NCBI GenBank assembly: GCA_020633195.1
Contig: JACKEC010000018.1
Location: 124,001-188,000 of the forward strand
Direction: 5' to 3'
Source of the DNA: Sandaracinaceae bacterium
GTDB taxonomy: Bacteria > Myxococcota_A > Polyangia > Polyangiales > Sandaracinaceae
Length of the DNA: 64,000 bases
The notes under the pieces were generated by a model, which saw only the letters and a program-made list of their open reading frames with translations, ran no database searches and was not told the origin of the DNA. The translations under genes were made by a program, and so were the position numbers. Of this stretch, positions 34,787 to 42,202 are shown piece after piece (position 1 is the first letter of the stretch; each line of letters starts with the position of its first letter).

Positions 34787-35644
34787 TCAGCCGACGACCG
34801 CGAGGCGCGGCTTGCCGCTCTCGCGGCGCGCGACGCGCATCCGCCAGTCCACCCCGATGGTCTCGCCCGGCCGCATCGGGTTCCAGACGTTCTCGCCCTG
34901 CAAGGGCTCGCTCGAGAAGATCAGGTGGTTCACGAACCCCGTCACGCTCGGCGCCTCGCACTCCGCCGAGAGGCTCGGGCAGGTGTCGCGGTCGGCGCAG
35001 CGCTCCTTGTGGCTCGACCAGTAGAGGCCCTTGCCGCCCTGGTGCGCCGCCATCGTGGTGCCGTCGGTCGCGATGCAGGTGAGGAAGGCCTCCTCGCCCT
35101 CCTCGAGGGGGCTGCACAGCGAGCGCACGTCGGCGATGGTCGTCTCGAGCGCCTCGAGGACGTCGTCGACGACGTGCGGCTTGTCGAGGGGGCCGAAGCT
35201 CTCGAGCCGCGTGAGGAAGAGCATGAAGACGACCTCGCTGTCGGTCTCGCCGAGGATGAAGCGGCGCAGCCGGGGGGCGACCTCGGCGAGGAGCGTCTTG
35301 CGCCACGCCTGGTGGAACCGCGGCACGTCGCCGTTGTGCCCGAACACCCAGCGCCCGTACTGGAACGGGTGGCAGTTGAGCACGGTGAGCGGCCCCTGCG
35401 TCGCCTTGCGGACGTGGGCCAGCACGGTCTCCGAGCTCACCACGCCGCTGACCCGGTGGAAGAGCGCGTCGCTCAGCGCGTGGGCGGGGCTGCGCGTCAC
35501 GTGGGGGGCCCCGTCGATGTAGTACGCGACCCCCCAACCGTCGGGGTGACCCGCGCTCTGGATGCCGAGCGCGTTCTCGGCCGCGACGAGGGATCGATGG
35601 ACCGCGCTGGGGATGACGCTACGAAAACCGAACAGCCTGCACAT
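34787..35644 (-). CDS. Class II glutamine amidotransferase-like protein
   Basis: A 285-residue protein starting at ATG 35644, so that Cys2 (MCRLFGFRS) is exposed as the Ntn nucleophile after Met removal. Class II hallmarks follow: HPDGWGVAYY, ETVLAHVRKAT, FGHNGDV and DSEVVF, similar to the YafJ / EgtC / GATase-6 branch. The usual partner of such an amidotransferase (a synthase domain) is absent; the only neighbour on the transcript is the four-repeat protein. Starts further upstream would lose the Cys2 position. Divergent from the aldehyde dehydrogenase with 51 bp between. Confidence 0.9.
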   Translation of the reverse strand: MCRLFGFRSVIPSAVHRSLVAAENALGIQSAGHPDGWGVAYYIDGAPHVTRSPAHALSDALFHRVSGVVSSETVLAHVRKATQGPLTVLNCHPFQYGRWVFGHNGDVPRFHQAWRKTLLAEVAPRLRRFILGETDSEVVFMLFLTRLESFGPLDKPHVVDDVLEALETTIADVRSLCSPLEEGEEAFLTCIATDGTTMAAHQGGKGLYWSSHKERCADRDTCPSLSAECEAPSVTGFVNHLIFSSEPLQGENVWNPMRPGETIGVDWRMRVARRESGKPRLAVVG

Positions 35645-35695
35645 GGATACGCGTGCAGCATGCCACATGCGGAAAATGGGGTAGGCTTCGCCGCC

Positions 35696-37402
35696 ATGAC
35701 CAGCCCCAACTTCGCCAAGGACGCGCCCCTCACCTCCTCCACCGCGCTCGAGCACTGCGACGTCCTAGTCGCGCGGCTCGCGACGAAGAAGGACACCTGG
35801 GTGCGCACCCCCGACGAGCGGCGGATCCAGCTCCTGGAGCGCTGCATCGACCGCACCGTCGCGGTCTCCGAGGAGTGGGTCCGGCACGCGTGCAAGGCCA
35901 AGGGGCTGGACTTCAACGGCCCGCGCGCGGGCGAGGAGTGGCTCGGCGGCCCGATGTGCGTCGTCCGCAACCTGCGGATGCTCATCGACGCGATCCGCGA
36001 GGGCGGCGCGCCGCGGGTCAACGAGATGTACGAGCGGCACGGCCGCTGGATCGCGGACATCTTCCCCGAGTCGTTCCTCGACAAGCTCATGTACCGCGGC
36101 TTCAAGGCCGAGGTGTGGATGGAGCCGGGCAAGGAGCCGACGCAGGGTCGAATCTACCGCGAGAAGGCCGAGGGCAAGATCGGGCCGGGCAAGGTCTCGC
36201 TGGTCCTGGGCGCCGGCAACGTCTCCTCGATCGGCCCGATGGACGCGCTCTACAAGCTGTTCGTCGAGGACGAGGTCGTCATCCTCAAGACCAACCCGGT
36301 CAACGAGTACCTCCTGCCCTACTGGGAGGAGGCGTTCCGGCCGCTGATCGACGAGGGCGTGTACGCGATCGTGCGCGGCGGCGTGAAGGTCGGCGAGCAC
36401 CTCGTCCACCACGCGCAGGTCGACACGATCCACATGACCGGATCGGACCGCACGTTCGACGCGATCGTGTGGGGCTCGGACCCGGAGGAGCAGGCGCGGC
36501 GCAAGGCCTCGGGCGACAAGGTCGTGACCAAGCCGATCAGCGCCGAGCTCGGCGCCGTCACCCCGGTGCTCGTGGTGCCCGGCCCCTGGACCGAGGAGGA
36601 CCTCGACTTCCAGGCCCGCAACATCGTCTCGATGGTCGCGAACAACGGCAGCTTCAACTGCAACGCGGGCAAGCTGCTCGTGACGAGCTCGAAGTGGCCG
36701 CTCCGCGAGCAGCTCCTCGAGCGCGTCGAGCACCACCTCGCCGAGACGCCGCCTCGTTACGCCTACTACCCCGGCGCGCAGCAGCGCTACGACGGGTTCC
36801 TCGGCGCCTACCCGCAGGCCAAGGCGCTCGGCCCGCGCAGCAGCCGCGTGGTGCCGTGGACGACGATCTTCGACGTGCCGCCGAAGAAGGGCGAGTACGC
36901 GCTCAGCAACGAGGCCTTCTGCGGGATCCTCGCCGAGACCAAGCTCGACTCGGCCGACCCGGGCAAGTTCCTCGAGGACATGGTCGAGTTCGCCAACGAG
37001 TCTTGCTGGGGCACGCTGTCCTGCGTCGTCCTCGTCCACCCCGCCACGCAGAAGGCGTACTCGGCGGAGCTCGAGAACGCGCTCGCGAACCTGCGCTACG
37101 GCGGCATCGCGGTGAACTGCTTCGCGGGCGTGATCTACGCGCTCGTCGGGCCGACCTGGGGCGCGTTCCCCGGCCACCCCGACGAGGACATCCGCTCCGG
37201 CCGCGGCGTCGTGCACAACGCGCTGCTCTTCGATCACCCCGAGAAGTCGGTGGTCCGGGCGCCGTTCCACATCGACCCCACCCCCGCGTGGTTCGCCGAT
37301 CACAAGACCCTGCACGACCTCGGCCGCGAGCTGGTGAAGCTCGAAGCGAAGCCGTCGCTCCTGAGGCTGCCGCTCGTGCTCCCGATCGCGATGCGCGGCT
37401 GA
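35696..37402 (+). CDS. Aldehyde dehydrogenase superfamily protein
   Basis: A 568-residue enzyme, about 70 longer than a standard aldehyde dehydrogenase. Recognisable ALDH features are the Rossmann part LGAGNVSSIGPMDALYKLF, Lys198 (ILKTNP), IHMTGS around 245-250, Glu284 in SAELGAVTP and the nucleophile Cys322 in NNGSFNCNAGK. The usual GQxC around the Cys is replaced by SFNC, and extra helices come first. This suggests a divergent branch, possibly acting on acyl-CoA or long-chain aldehydes (inference). It stands alone, divergent from the amidotransferase operon. Confidence 0.85.
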   Translation: MTSPNFAKDAPLTSSTALEHCDVLVARLATKKDTWVRTPDERRIQLLERCIDRTVAVSEEWVRHACKAKGLDFNGPRAGEEWLGGPMCVVRNLRMLIDAIREGGAPRVNEMYERHGRWIADIFPESFLDKLMYRGFKAEVWMEPGKEPTQGRIYREKAEGKIGPGKVSLVLGAGNVSSIGPMDALYKLFVEDEVVILKTNPVNEYLLPYWEEAFRPLIDEGVYAIVRGGVKVGEHLVHHAQVDTIHMTGSDRTFDAIVWGSDPEEQARRKASGDKVVTKPISAELGAVTPVLVVPGPWTEEDLDFQARNIVSMVANNGSFNCNAGKLLVTSSKWPLREQLLERVEHHLAETPPRYAYYPGAQQRYDGFLGAYPQAKALGPRSSRVVPWTTIFDVPPKKGEYALSNEAFCGILAETKLDSADPGKFLEDMVEFANESCWGTLSCVVLVHPATQKAYSAELENALANLRYGGIAVNCFAGVIYALVGPTWGAFPGHPDEDIRSGRGVVHNALLFDHPEKSVVRAPFHIDPTPAWFADHKTLHDLGRELVKLEAKPSLLRLPLVLPIAMRG

Positions 37403-37546
37403 GTTGGCTGGCAGGGACGGGGCGCCTCCTCCTGCGCGACCGGCTGCTCGATGCACGTCGAGGGCACGCCGCTCTGGCCGAACAACGGCAACCCTCGGAT
37501 CAGCGCCTGGGACGCGTCCGAGATCAGCGGCGTCACCTGCCCGTAG
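37403..37546 (+). pseudogene. Possible fragment of a cysteine-containing protein C-terminus
   Basis: Just behind the aldehyde dehydrogenase stop, one frame reads WQGRGASSCATGCSMHVEG..WPNNGNP..AWDASEISGVTCP before TAG. Its mix of Trp, Asn, Met and Cys is unlike the shadow frames around it and looks like real protein sequence, but it has no start codon, no family I recognise and ends inside the neighbouring remnant. Best read as a decayed gene end or an insertion remnant. Confidence 0.35.
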
Positions 37547-37697
37547 CCGGCACCACCACGCCGTAGCGCGTGATCTCGGCGCGGCGCAGGCCGTCGAGGG
37601 CGCGCACGAACGCGTCGTGGCTGGCGCCGGGATCGACGACCAGGATCGCTCGCGGATCGTCACGGGTCGCCGCGAACGCTCGCGCTCGCGCCTCGAG
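37533..37697 (-). pseudogene. ExbD/TolR-type C-terminal fragment
   Basis: Between two stops, a 54-codon frame reads ..RDDPRAILVVDPGASHDAF VRALDGLRRAEITRYGVVVPATGR (in two pieces here), the periplasmic core of ExbD/TolR proteins, which in functional copies continues an N-terminal membrane helix. That helix and any start codon are missing, and the frame follows directly, in phase, after the TAG of the frameshifted GYF gene. So this is most likely a leftover of a biopolymer-transport subunit. Confidence 0.5.
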
Positions 37698-39016
37698 CTA
37701 GTCGTCGGTCCCGTCGTCGATGACGCGGGCGCGGATGGGCGCGATGCAGACGCTCGTGCCCGGGGTCTGGCCCATCGAGGTGTTGAGCACCGCGGTCTGC
37801 TCCTCGCCGCGGACGATCACGCTGAAGCCGTCCACGCGGCGCGCCCAGCCCTCGGCGCTCGTCACGTGCTGGCAGGCCTCCTCCATCTGGCGTTGACGCC
37901 CTCCATGATCTCGCCGCGCAGGCCCGTGGGCAGCCCCTCGAGGTCGGCCGAGGACACCCACTCGAGGTCGCACTCGTCCTCGGAGAGGAGCTCGAGGAAC
38001 GTGGTGACGCCCTCGAGCATCTCGGCGTCGCGCTCGCGCCCGGTGCTCCAGCCGCGCCGCGCGTCCGCGTAGAGCTCGCCGAGCGCGCCGCCGTAGTCGG
38101 GCATCTCGCGGGTGCGCACGTTCGAGTACCGCACGCGGCCGTCGGGGAACACCAGCCCGAGCGCCTGGACCACCCGGCCGTCCTTGACCGCCACGAGGTC
38201 GACGGCGGTCAGCACGATCTCGGGCTGGCTCCCGAGCGGGGCCATCGCCGCGCGCGTCTCGCTCGGCGAAGAGCGGAGGTCGTCGCCCGACACGCAGGCC
38301 CACTCCGAGGCCTGGTCGTGGCGACCGTCCACCGCGACCTGCCGGACGATCTCAGCGACGGTGTTGGTGCGGGCCGCGAACGCGCTCGACCCCGACCGGA
38401 AGAACAGGAAGCTGCCGCCGGCGATGCACGCCGTCACGACGAACAGGAGCGCGCAGCCGCCGCCGACGAGCAGCCCCATCTTGCTCTTCTTGGGCGCCGC
38501 GGCCGGCGCGGGCGTCATGCCTCCCCCCATCGAGGGCGGCCCGAAGCCGGGCATCGAGCCCCCGGGCGGCGGGGTGCCCGGGCCGAACGGCGACGGCGCG
38601 CCCGGATAGGAGCCGGGCGAGGACGGCGGGCCGAGCGGCGCCGGCGTGATCCCCCCGGCCGGCAGCGTGCCGCCGGAGCTCGGCGCGACGGGCGGCAGCG
38701 GGATCTGAGGCGAGCTCTTCGGCGCCGGCGTGTGCGGCGGCGGCGTCCCCGGCCCGGAGAGCGCGCCGAGCATCCCCGGCATGCTCCCCGGCGTGATCCC
38801 GGGCATCGCCATCGTCGCGGCCACGCCGCTCGGCTTGGGCTGCTGCGCCACCGCCTGCGCGAACGGCGGGTGGCCGAGGAGCGGGCCCCACGAGGTGCTC
38901 CCCTCGGCGCAGATCTGCGCGGTGGGCGCGACCTCGCCGCGCCGCACCAGGTCGACGAGCGCCGCCTCCTCGTGCGGCCCCTCCACCCGTCCGCTCCGGC
39001 TCAGGTACCAACGCAT
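37698..39016 (-). CDS. GYF-domain membrane protein, frameshifted near its end
   Basis: Starting at ATG 39016, the N-terminal 55 residues are a GYF_2-type domain (MRWYLSRSGRVEGPHEEAAL ... GSTSWGPLLGHPPF). A Pro/Gly/Met-rich linker of about 130 residues, one membrane span (MGLLVGGGCALLFVVTACIAG) and a soluble C-terminal part follow. As written, this frame stops at 37862. One base upstream the other frame continues with QMEEACQHVTSAEGWARR and ends in a stop at 37698-37700 after about 60 plausible residues, so a single-base deletion at about 37889-37891 (GTC AAC GC-CAG) would explain the break. Either sequencing error or a real lesion. Confidence 0.65.
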
Positions 39017-39068
39017 CTCGAAGCCCCCCTCAATGGACGTCTACGCAGGACGGGGTGGACGCTCGCGC

Positions 39069-39857
39069 TCAGCGACAGGTCACGATCATCGACCAGCTGC
39101 GGAGGATGCCGCTGTCCTGGCGAAGTCGGTCCTCGATCGCGAGGCGCCACGTGCCCCGCGCCTGGCGGCCCGCGGCGCGGCGCACCGAGTGCGTGCGGAA
39201 CGGGTTGGCGCGCCCGCCGCGCGCGATGGAGTAGCTGTGACCCTCCGGGTCGCGCAGCGTGATGTACAGATCCCCGAAGTACGTGTGCGTGCCCGAGAGC
39301 TGGACCCGCAGCGAGTCGATGACGCAGCTCTGGGTCACCGCCGCGGTCCCCGTCGTCGTGTGGTTGTCGTAGATCGGTCCGCCGCCGCGCCCGCGCACCG
39401 TGATCGAGGGCCCGTTCGCGACGCTGTCGTCGCCGCCGGGATCGCCTCCCTCGCTCGGATCACCGCCGACCGGCTGCGCCGCGATCGCGGGGGCCAGCGC
39501 CGCGGTGATGGAGATCGTGTTGTTGACCGGCGAGGCGTTGATCGTCGCGGGCTGGTAGCCGTCGAGGGTGAACGTGAACGCGAAGGTGGGCGCCGGCTGC
39601 CCGGGCTGGGGCGCCGGGATCGGGACCTGCGTCTGGAGCGGGGTGGTGCCCAGGTTCCGTCCGCCGCCCACGACGGTCGCGCCCGGAGGCGTGGAGTTCG
39701 CGGCGACGGTGACCATCACCTGACCGGGCGGCGCCGCCGGGACGTCGGGGGCCGTGGCGGTCTGCGGAGGGGGCGGAGGCTCGTCGTCGTCGTCGTCCCC
39801 GCCACACGCGGGGAGGAGGAGCAGCAGGCCTGTGCACAGGAGGAGTTGGTTGCGCAT
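39069..39857 (-). CDS. Lipoprotein with PEGA-like and P-proprotein domains
   Basis: A 262-residue lipoprotein from ATG 39857, with lipobox LLPAC and an acidic GGDDDDDEPP linker. Residues about 45-125 form a PEGA-like unit (MVTVAANSTPPGATVVGGGR), and residues 160-262 match the P-domain of proprotein convertases: TQSCVIDSLRVQLSGTHTYFGDLYITLRDPEGHS ... GTWRLAIEDRLRQDSGILRSWSMIV (broken here). P-domains normally sit behind a protease, but there is none in this protein. It may be a surface-attached binding module. Divergent from the cNMP-binding gene. Confidence 0.85.
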   Translation of the reverse strand: MRNQLLLCTGLLLLLPACGGDDDDDEPPPPPQTATAPDVPAAPPGQVMVTVAANSTPPGATVVGGGRNLGTTPLQTQVPIPAPQPGQPAPTFAFTFTLDGYQPATINASPVNNTISITAALAPAIAAQPVGGDPSEGGDPGGDDSVANGPSITVRGRGGGPIYDNHTTTGTAAVTQSCVIDSLRVQLSGTHTYFGDLYITLRDPEGHSYSIARGGRANPFRTHSVRRAAGRQARGTWRLAIEDRLRQDSGILRSWSMIVTCR

Positions 39858-39998
39858 TCGTACCTCGGAGGTCGACGCTGGGTGTAACAGCACCCGCACG
39901 CGCGGCAAAGTACGCTCGCGCACCCACGAGCCTACCCAAACGTCGGCGCGAGCGGGCTACAATGCGAGGCGGTGCGACCCCTCCCCATGGAAGGCGGC

Positions 39999-40418
39999 AT
40001 GCTCGAGACCGTGGTCCGGGCGTTGTCGAAGAGCGATCTGTTCGCGGCGCTCAAGCCCGAGCAGCTCCGCAAGGTCGCGCAGCGCGGCGAGCTGCTCCAG
40101 CTCTCGGAGGGCGAGCTCATCATCCGCGAGGGGGATCCCTCCGGCGCCTTCTTCCTGATCCTCAACGGGACGGCCGCGGTGCGGGCGAAGGACAACGAGG
40201 TCACCGACCTCGGCTCGTCCGACGTGATCGGCGAGATGGGCGTGCTCCTCGGCAAGCCGCGCACCGCGAGCGTCACGGCGACGGGCCCGATGATCGTGCT
40301 CCGCTACGACGCCGTCGTGTTCGACGCGATGTTCGAGCGGATCCCCGGCTTCGGGATGGGGATCTGTCGCGCCCTCGCGGGGCGGCTCGAGCACACGACG
40401 CACAAGCACTTCACGTGA
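39999..40418 (+). CDS. Cyclic nucleotide-binding domain protein (CRP N-terminal type)
   Basis: A 139-residue protein made of one cNMP-binding beta-barrel: LFAALKPEQLRKVAQRGELLQLSEGELIIREG, FFLILNGTAAV, the phosphate-binding cassette region VIGEMGVLLGKPRTASVTA, and a C-terminal helix with no DNA-binding domain. The cassette has the glycine-arginine-threonine elements needed to hold a nucleotide phosphate. ATG 39999 is preferred because GGAAGG lies four bases before it; ATG 39987 or GTG 39972 would extend it by 4 or 9 residues. The next gene begins inside its stop codon (GTGA), so the two are translationally coupled. Confidence 0.85.
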   Translation: MLETVVRALSKSDLFAALKPEQLRKVAQRGELLQLSEGELIIREGDPSGAFFLILNGTAAVRAKDNEVTDLGSSDVIGEMGVLLGKPRTASVTATGPMIVLRYDAVVFDAMFERIPGFGMGICRALAGRLEHTTHKHFT

Positions 40419-41497
40419 CCGAGGGAGCGAGCGGCCGCGCCGGGATGGTCGGCCGGCTCGTGCGTTGGCTGGGCCCGTGGACCCCCGAGACGAAGCGCCC
40501 GCCGGTCCGCCGACGGCAGGTGCGCGTCGTCGGGGACGGCGCGTTCGACGCCTGGGTCTACGCGCCGCTCGGCCGCCGCCCCCTCGGCTCGACGCTCGTG
40601 GTCCCGGGGCTCCACTACCTCGGCCCCGCCGACGTGCGGCTCGATCGCTTCAACGCGATCCTCGCCCACTCGGGCCAGCTCGTGCTGTGCCCGTTCCTGC
40701 CCGAGTTCCGGCGGGCCCGGGTCGGCGCCACGCTCGTGCCCGACGCGCTCGCGGCCTTCGACGCGCTCGCCGCGATGCCCGACGCCCCGCACCCGCGGCC
40801 CGGCGTCTTCAGCATCTCGTTCGGCTCCTACCCGGCGCTCCACGTCGCCGCGAAGCGCGACGTCGGCGCGCTCACCGTGTTCGGCGGCTACGCGACCTTC
40901 GACGAGTCCGTGCGCTTCTGCCTCGAGGGCGACGCGGACCACCCGCACGACCCGCTCAACCGGCCCGTCGTCTTCATCAACCTGCTCGCGTTCCTCCCGG
41001 GCGCGCCGCCGAACCGCGAGCTCCTCGCCGACGCGTGGCTCCACTACATCCGGCGCACGTGGGGGAAGCTGCCGATGAAGGAGGGCGCGTGGCGGCCCGT
41101 CGCCCGCGCGATGTCGGACGCGCTCCCCGAGACGCACCGGTCGCTGTTCGAGATGGGCGTGGGGCTGCGCGAGGGCGGCGAGGCCGTCGTCGCGCAGGCG
41201 CTGATCGAGGGGCGCTCCTCGCTCCGGCACCTCGATCTGGGGCCCATCGCCCGCGAGGTCCGCTGCCCCGTCACGATCGTGCACGGCCGCGACGACGACG
41301 TGATCCCCTACCGCCAGGCGGAGCGCCTGCACGCGCTGATGCCCGGCTCGACGCTGCACCTCACGGGGCTCTACGCGCACACGGGCACGGTGCTGCCGAG
41401 CCCGCGCGAGGCGCTCGACGAGATGCGGTCGATGATCGGGATCATCGAGGCGATGGCGGATGGCTCCTTGCGCGGCCGCCTACCGAGTGGTAGGTAG
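40415..41497 (+). CDS. Alpha/beta hydrolase-fold protein
   Basis: A 360-residue protein starting at GTG 40415 (ATG 40445 is an alternative). Fold elements: GSTLVVPGLHYLGPADVRLDR at the oxyanion region, nucleophile Ser135 in FSISFGSYP, HGRDDDVIP with the acidic residue, and a final YAHTGT with the probable His. The strand order and GDDDV match the serine hydrolase superfamily, but I see no closer name. It is coupled to the cNMP-binding gene, so its activity might be tied to cyclic nucleotide signalling (inference). Its last 18 bases overlap the first palindrome upstream of the TetR gene. Confidence 0.75.
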   Translation: MTEGASGRAGMVGRLVRWLGPWTPETKRPPVRRRQVRVVGDGAFDAWVYAPLGRRPLGSTLVVPGLHYLGPADVRLDRFNAILAHSGQLVLCPFLPEFRRARVGATLVPDALAAFDALAAMPDAPHPRPGVFSISFGSYPALHVAAKRDVGALTVFGGYATFDESVRFCLEGDADHPHDPLNRPVVFINLLAFLPGAPPNRELLADAWLHYIRRTWGKLPMKEGAWRPVARAMSDALPETHRSLFEMGVGLREGGEAVVAQALIEGRSSLRHLDLGPIAREVRCPVTIVHGRDDDVIPYRQAERLHALMPGSTLHLTGLYAHTGTVLPSPREALDEMRSMIGIIEAMADGSLRGRLPSGR

Positions 41498-41515
41498 CTC
41501 TCTACCGATCGGTAG
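41480..41515 (+). promoter_or_regulatory. Two 14-bp palindromes, probable TetR operators
   Basis: CTACCGAGTGGTAG (41480-41493) and the perfect palindrome CTACCGATCGGTAG (41502-41515) are spaced centre to centre by 22 bp, about two helical turns. They lie 45-80 bp upstream of the TetR start. The first overlaps the end of the previous gene. Confidence 0.7.
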
Positions 41516-41559
41516 GGAGACCCTCCGGGGCTCCGAGCCGACCCGGCACCGAGCACTCG

Positions 41560-42201
41560 ATGGACGTGAGGACACAGATCCTGGACGTCGCGACCCGGCG
41601 CTTCGCCGCGCAGGGGTACGGCGGCACCTCGCTCTCGGCGATCGCCGACGAGGTCGGGATCCGCAAGGCGTCGCTGCTCTATCACTTCCCGTCCAAGGAC
41701 GAGCTGCACCGCTCGGTGCTCGACCAGGTCCTCTCGCGCTGGAACGAGGTGCTGCCGCGGCTGCTCGCGGCGGGCAGCGCCGACCGCTTCGACGCGCTGC
41801 TGCACGAGACCGTGCGCTTCTTCTCCGAGGACCCGGATCGCGCGCGCCTGATCCTGCGCGAGACGCTCGACAACCCGGTGACGATGCGCGAGCGGCTGCT
41901 CGTCGCGGTCGCGCCGTGGCTGCAGGTGATCGCCGGCTACGTGCGCCGGGGCCAGGAGAGCGGCGAGGTCCGCGCCGACGCCGACCCCGAGGCCTACCTC
42001 CTCCACGTGATCCACCTCGTCGTCGGGGGCCTCGCGATCTCCGACACCCTCGGCATCGTGCTCAGCCCCGACGGGGCCTCGAGCGACATCCAACGACTGA
42101 CCCGCGAGCTCGAGCGCATCGCGAAGGTGAGCCTGTTCACCGACGAAGGCATCGAGCGCATGAACGGACGACGCGCAGCTGCGCACGCAGGGAGCCACTG
42201 A
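41560..42201 (+). CDS. TetR family transcriptional regulator
   Basis: A 213-residue regulator. The N-terminal helix-turn-helix spans residues about 24-43 (SLSAIADEVGIRKASLLYHF), preceded by RTQILDVATRRFAAQGYGG and followed by PSKDEL, the classic TetR_N pattern. The C-terminal helices form a ligand pocket of unknown specificity. It heads a five-gene cluster with acyl-CoA dehydrogenase, MaoC-like hydratase, FabG-type dehydrogenase and thiolase, with the next start one base after its stop. This makes it a candidate repressor that senses acyl-CoA, as FadR-like TetR regulators do. Confidence 0.95.
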   Translation: MDVRTQILDVATRRFAAQGYGGTSLSAIADEVGIRKASLLYHFPSKDELHRSVLDQVLSRWNEVLPRLLAAGSADRFDALLHETVRFFSEDPDRARLILRETLDNPVTMRERLLVAVAPWLQVIAGYVRRGQESGEVRADADPEAYLLHVIHLVVGGLAISDTLGIVLSPDGASSDIQRLTRELERIAKVSLFTDEGIERMNGRRAAAHAGSH

Positions 42202-42202
42202 G

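Noticed and set aside
32630..35695. Long upstream extension of the aldehyde dehydrogenase frame
   Set aside because: It is antisense to the four-repeat protein and the amidotransferase and shows no ALDH features before ATG 35696.
37751..38303. The frame behind the GYF protein break as a separate 201-residue gene
   Set aside because: Its first two thirds are antisense-like low-quality sequence; only the last 60 residues look real and they continue the GYF protein after a one-base shift.
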